Made by a program: the position numbers and the translations under genes. A model generated the notes under the pieces. That model saw nothing but the letters and a program-made list of their open reading frames with translations. It searched no databases and was not told the origin of the DNA. Source: Geodermatophilus obscurus DSM 43160 (GTDB lineage: Bacteria; Actinomycetota; Actinomycetes; Mycobacteriales; Geodermatophilaceae). From it: a stretch of 64,000 nt of DNA. Shown here piece after piece: positions 61,091 through 64,000 of the stretch. Positions within the stretch are counted from its first letter, which is position 1. Every line of letters begins with the position of its first letter. The DNA lies in contig NC_013757.1 of NCBI RefSeq assembly GCF_000025345.1, positions 930,001 through 994,000 on the forward strand, read 5' to 3'.

Positions 61091-62311
61091 TCAGGACAGG
61101 CGCTCGAGGACCATCGCCATGCCCATGCCGCCGCCGACGCACATCGTCTCCAGGCCGAAGGTGGCGTCCCGGGTCTGCAGGCCGTTGATCAGCGTGCCGG
61201 TGATGCGGGCGCCGGTCATGCCGAACGGGTGCCCGACGGCGATCGCCCCGCCGTGCACGTTCAGCTTGTCGATGTCGATGCCCAGGTCCCGGTAGCTCGG
61301 GATGACCTGTGCGGCGAAGGCCTCGTTGATCTCGACCAGGTCGATGTCACCGATGCTCATCCCGGCCCGCTGCAGCGCGAGCTTGGAGGCGTCGACCGGC
61401 CCGTAGCCCATGATCTCGGGCGAGAGTCCGGTGACCGCGGTCGACACGATGCGCGCCAGCGGGGTCAGCCCGAGGTCGCGGGCCTTGGTGTCGCTCATGA
61501 CGACGACCGCGGCGGCGCCGTCGTTGAGCGGGCAGGCGTTGCCCGCGGTGACCCGGCCGTCGGGGCGGAAGACCGGCTTGAGGCCGGAGATGCCCTCCAG
61601 CGTGGTGCCGGCGCGCGGGCTGTCGTCCTTGGTGACCACCGTGCCGTCGGGCGTGGTGACCGGGGTGATCTCCCGCTCCCAGAAGCCGTCGGCGGTGGCC
61701 TGCTCGGCCAGGTTCTGGCTGCGGACGGCGAACTCGTCCATCTCCTCGCGGGAGACGTCCTTGAACAGCGCCAGGTTCTCCGCGGTCTGTCCCATGGCGA
61801 CGTAGATGTCCGGGACCTCGCCGTTGTCCCGGGGGTCGGTCCACGAGTCCGCGCCGCTCTCGGCGGTCTTGGCGACCCGGGCCTGCGCGTTGGCGAACGC
61901 GGGGTTCTGGGTGTCGGGCAGCGAGTCGCTGTTGCCCTTCACGAACCGGGACACCATCTCGACGCCCGCGGAGAGGAAGACGTCGCCCTCGCCGGCCTTG
62001 ATGGCGTGCATGGCCATGCGGGTGGTCTGCAGCGACGACGAGCAGTAGCGGGTGATCGTCGCCCCCGGCAGGTGGTCCATGCCGAGCAGGACGCTGACGA
62101 CGCGGCCCATGTTGTGGCCCTGCTCCCCGCCGGGGAGGCCGCAGCCGAGGATCAGGTCGTCGATGTCGGTGGGGTCGAGCGCGGGCACCTTGTCGAGGGC
62201 CGCGCGCACGATGGTCGCGGTGAGGTCGTCGGGCCGCAGGTCCTTGAGCGAGCCCTTGAACGCGCGGCCGATGGGGGAGCGCGCGGTCGCGACGATGACG
62301 GCTTCGGGCAT
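61091..62311 (-). CDS. acetyl-CoA C-acyltransferase (thiolase)
   Basis: 406 residues. Condenses or cleaves acyl-CoA. Catalytic residues: nucleophilic Cys in TRYCSSSLQTTRMA (about residue 90), NEAFAAQ, the His in GGAIAVGHPFGMTGAR and the second Cys in CVGGGMGMA. PEAVIVATARSPIGRAFKGSL is a typical thiolase start. The long loop with SRFVKGNSDSLPDTQNP is characteristic of the FadA-like degradative group, so beta-oxidation is the likely role. ATG 62311, GGAGG 6 bases upstream. No FadB neighbour. Confidence 0.94.
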   Translation of the reverse strand: MPEAVIVATARSPIGRAFKGSLKDLRPDDLTATIVRAALDKVPALDPTDIDDLILGCGLPGGEQGHNMGRVVSVLLGMDHLPGATITRYCSSSLQTTRMAMHAIKAGEGDVFLSAGVEMVSRFVKGNSDSLPDTQNPAFANAQARVAKTAESGADSWTDPRDNGEVPDIYVAMGQTAENLALFKDVSREEMDEFAVRSQNLAEQATADGFWEREITPVTTPDGTVVTKDDSPRAGTTLEGISGLKPVFRPDGRVTAGNACPLNDGAAAVVVMSDTKARDLGLTPLARIVSTAVTGLSPEIMGYGPVDASKLALQRAGMSIGDIDLVEINEAFAAQVIPSYRDLGIDIDKLNVHGGAIAVGHPFGMTGARITGTLINGLQTRDATFGLETMCVGGGMGMAMVLERLS

Positions 62312-62398
62312 GGGTCCTCCACGATGAGGGGATCCGACGACGGGTCGCCGGACGTCTGGGCGCCCCCGAACCTACTCCCCGGTAGGGTCGATCCGCCT

Positions 62399-63454
62399 TC
62401 AGGCGAGCGGTGTCGCCTCCGCGGCGCGCTCGGCCTGCTCCGGCGTCGGCAGGTCCGGCGGCCGGCGGCGGCGCAGCCGGGCCCACGGGCCCCGCGGACC
62501 GGTGTCCGAGCCGCGGACCGCGGTGGCCTGGACCTCGGTGCCGGTCCGGCCGGCGGCCCGGGCGGCGGCCGTCGCGACCGGACGGACGGTGTCGCGGCGC
62601 AGGTTGCGCAGCCCCCGGTCGGCCGCGGCCGGCCAGACACCGAGCGCATCGGCGATCGAGGGCAGCAGGACGGCTGCCGCGGCGGCGTAACCGGCGGCGC
62701 TGGGGTGGAACTCGTCGACGCTGAACAGGTCCTGGTCCTCGGCGAACGACGGTCCGAGCACCGATCCCAGCGACACGGTGCGCCCGCCGGCCTCGACGAC
62801 CGCGATGGTCTGGGCGGCGGCCAGCTGCCGGCTCCACCGGCGGGCCAGCCAGCGCAGCGGCCGGCCGATCGGACGCACGGTGCCGAGGTCCGGGCAGGTG
62901 CCGACGACGACCTGCGTGCCGGCCTCGGTGAGCCGGCCGACGGCGTCGCGCAGGTGCCGGACGGAGACCTCGGGCGCCGTGCGGCTGGTGACGTCGTTCC
63001 CGCCGATCATGATGAGTGCGACGTCGGGGCGCTCCAGGAGGGCCTTGTCGACCTGCTCGCCGAGCTGCCAGGACCGGGCGCCGGACACCGCGAGCCGCAC
63101 CAGCCGGACGGGGCGCTCGGCCAGCTCGGCCAGCGCCGCGGCGAGCAGCACCCCGGGGGTCTGGGCGGCGCGGTCGACGCCGAGGCCGGCCGCGGTGGAG
63201 TCACCGAGGACGGCGAGGACGATCGGCCGGCCGCGCCCGCGGCCGTACACCCCGTCACCAGGGGGCGGGGCGACCTTGACCGTGCGCGACTCCACGTGGC
63301 GCCGGGCCGACCGGGCCTGCTGGCGGAGGAGGGCGAGCACCCCGGCCCCGGCCAGGCTCAGCCCGCCGCCGCCGTAGGCGGCCCCCGTGGCCAGCCGCCA
63401 TGCCGTGGTCGCTCGAGTCACCGCCGCCCTCGTCCCCTCGGAAGTGGTGGACAC
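62399..63454 (-). CDS. SGNH/GDSL hydrolase, membrane-anchored
   Basis: 351 residues. An N-terminal hydrophobic segment (about 24-43, GAAYGGGGLSLAGAGVLALL) anchors the protein. The catalytic domain (about 75-270) has block I LAVLGDSTAAGLGV (Ser in G-D-S), block III IGGNDVTS and block V DEFHPSAAGYA (Asp and His). Such enzymes are esterases or lipases acting on acyl groups of lipids or polysaccharides. The C-terminal 70 residues are basic and Pro/Arg-rich. TAGCCT lies 10 bases before GTG 63454; a second good start is GTG 63421. Confidence 0.87.
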   Translation of the reverse strand: MSTTSEGTRAAVTRATTAWRLATGAAYGGGGLSLAGAGVLALLRQQARSARRHVESRTVKVAPPPGDGVYGRGRGRPIVLAVLGDSTAAGLGVDRAAQTPGVLLAAALAELAERPVRLVRLAVSGARSWQLGEQVDKALLERPDVALIMIGGNDVTSRTAPEVSVRHLRDAVGRLTEAGTQVVVGTCPDLGTVRPIGRPLRWLARRWSRQLAAAQTIAVVEAGGRTVSLGSVLGPSFAEDQDLFSVDEFHPSAAGYAAAAAVLLPSIADALGVWPAAADRGLRNLRRDTVRPVATAAARAAGRTGTEVQATAVRGSDTGPRGPWARLRRRRPPDLPTPEQAERAAEATPLA

Positions 63455-63480
63455 CTGTCCCTGCAGGCTAACCGCCGCCT

Positions 63481-63486
63481 ACCTTC
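63481..63486 (+). promoter_or_regulatory. -10 element TACCTT, leaderless promoter of the DUF2252 gene
   Basis: TACCTT ends 6 bases before GTG 63493. The divergent SGNH gene has TAGCCT 11 bases away on the other strand, so both promoters share one short region. Confidence 0.5.
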
Positions 63487-63492
63487 TCTCCG

Positions 63493-64000
63493 TGGCCGAA
63501 TCCCCCGTAGGGGTCACTCACGGTGACCGCGCCCAGCAGATCGTCGGCGTGCTCGTCGACGCCTTCTCCGAGCTCATGACCGCCGACGCGGACGCGTTCC
63601 GCACCAAGTTCCGCAAGATGGCGGCCGACCCGTTCGCCTTCTACCGGGGCTCCGCCTGCCTCTTCTACGCCGACATGGCGGAGCTGCCGGACCGCTGGTG
63701 CGACGAGCGCACCGGCCGGGTGTGGATCCAGGGCGACCTGCACGCGGAGAACTTCGGCACCTACATGGACGGCGCGGGGCGGATCGTCTTCGATGTCAAC
63801 GACTTCGACGAGGCCTACGTCGGGCACGTCAGCTGGGACCTGCGCCGGTTCGCGGCCAGCTTCGCGCTGCTGTCCTGGCGCAAGGCCTTCGGCGACGAGG
63901 TCATCTCCGACCTGCTGCGGGGCTACCTCACCGCCTACCTCGACCAGGTGGCGGCGTTCACCCGCCTCGACGACGACAAGACCTTCGCCCTCGTCAAGGA
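63493..64000 (+). CDS. DUF2252 family protein, 5' part only
   Basis: 169 residues are visible; the gene continues past the window end (family length about 430). The motifs DPFAFYRGSACLFYADM, WIQGDLHAENFGTYMD and IVFDVNDFDEAYVGHVSWDLRRFAAS are diagnostic of DUF2252, which has a kinase-like (aminoglycoside phosphotransferase-type) core; the H-x-E-N and D-x-N-D-F-D residues correspond to a kinase catalytic loop and metal-binding Asp. Substrate unknown. GTG start at a leaderless promoter, divergent from the SGNH hydrolase. Confidence 0.9.

Overview
This is a very GC-rich bacterial chromosome segment with actinobacterial features: many GTG starts, TANNNT promoters placed directly before start codons, an RpfB resuscitation factor, a Glp/GlpR (SepX) division pair, a DUF501-Ppx pair and a Pmt protein mannosyltransferase. 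The backbone order matches the block known from mycobacteria: 5-FCL/galU/moeA-like/rimJ/sepX, pmt/rsmI, metG/tatD/rpfB/rsmA/ispE, then glmU/prs/rplY/pth, then mfd/surA/mazG/eno/ftsB-like/DUF501/ppx. Gene content and intergenic repeats suggest Geodermatophilaceae (Blastococcus, Geodermatophilus or Modestobacter type). That family assignment is inference; no rRNA lies in the window.

Layout. 1-5.6 kb: a partial DUF1348 gene, a SpoIIE-phosphatase remnant, a MarR regulator and, on the minus strand, a MatC-type dicarboxylate carrier, a class III CoA-transferase and a fused carboxyltransferase that look like one catabolic operon. 5.8-10.6 kb: folate and nucleotide-sugar genes, the division genes glp and glpR, and tRNA-Ala. 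10.6-18.3 kb: an accessory region with a PRC-barrel protein carrying 87-bp repeats, and a six-gene plus-strand cluster built around a SipW-type signal peptidase, four secreted proteins and a membrane diguanylate cyclase. 18.3-29.9 kb: enoyl-CoA hydratase, protein mannosyltransferase, rsmI, a DUF559 gene bracketed by inverted repeats, CorA, an APC permease, metG and tatD. 30-35.3 kb: rpfB-rsmA-ispE, a TetR regulator and a fatty-acid desaturase. 35.4-41.2 kb: tRNA-Gln, glmU, prs, UDP-glucose dehydrogenase, rplY and pth. 41.2-46 kb: a frameshifted GH16-like lipoprotein gene of visibly lower GC, then mfd. 46-49.6 kb: an acetoacetyl-CoA-synthetase-like A-PCP-TE enzyme translationally coupled to a phosphopantetheinyl transferase, inserted into the mfd-surA order. 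49.7-58 kb: surA-like, mazG, eno, septum protein, DUF501, ppx, uracil-DNA glycosylase, ndh and an unusual tRNA with a UAA anticodon. 58-64 kb: M28 peptidase, Bax-inhibitor-1 protein, thiolase, SGNH hydrolase and a partial DUF2252 gene.

Two signals go beyond ordinary genes. First, an intergenic element of about 56 bp recurs at least ten times in 64 kb in both orientations. Its outer stem changes sequence with compensating changes while the loop (TCGCNNGCTC) stays nearly fixed, and two loci show one copy inside another. Second, the SipW-diguanylate cyclase-secreted protein cluster resembles a self-contained c-di-GMP-linked surface-matrix export module. Other items of note are the A-PCP-TE/PPTase pair, nine probably leaderless genes, and the inverted-repeat-bounded DUF559 cassette.
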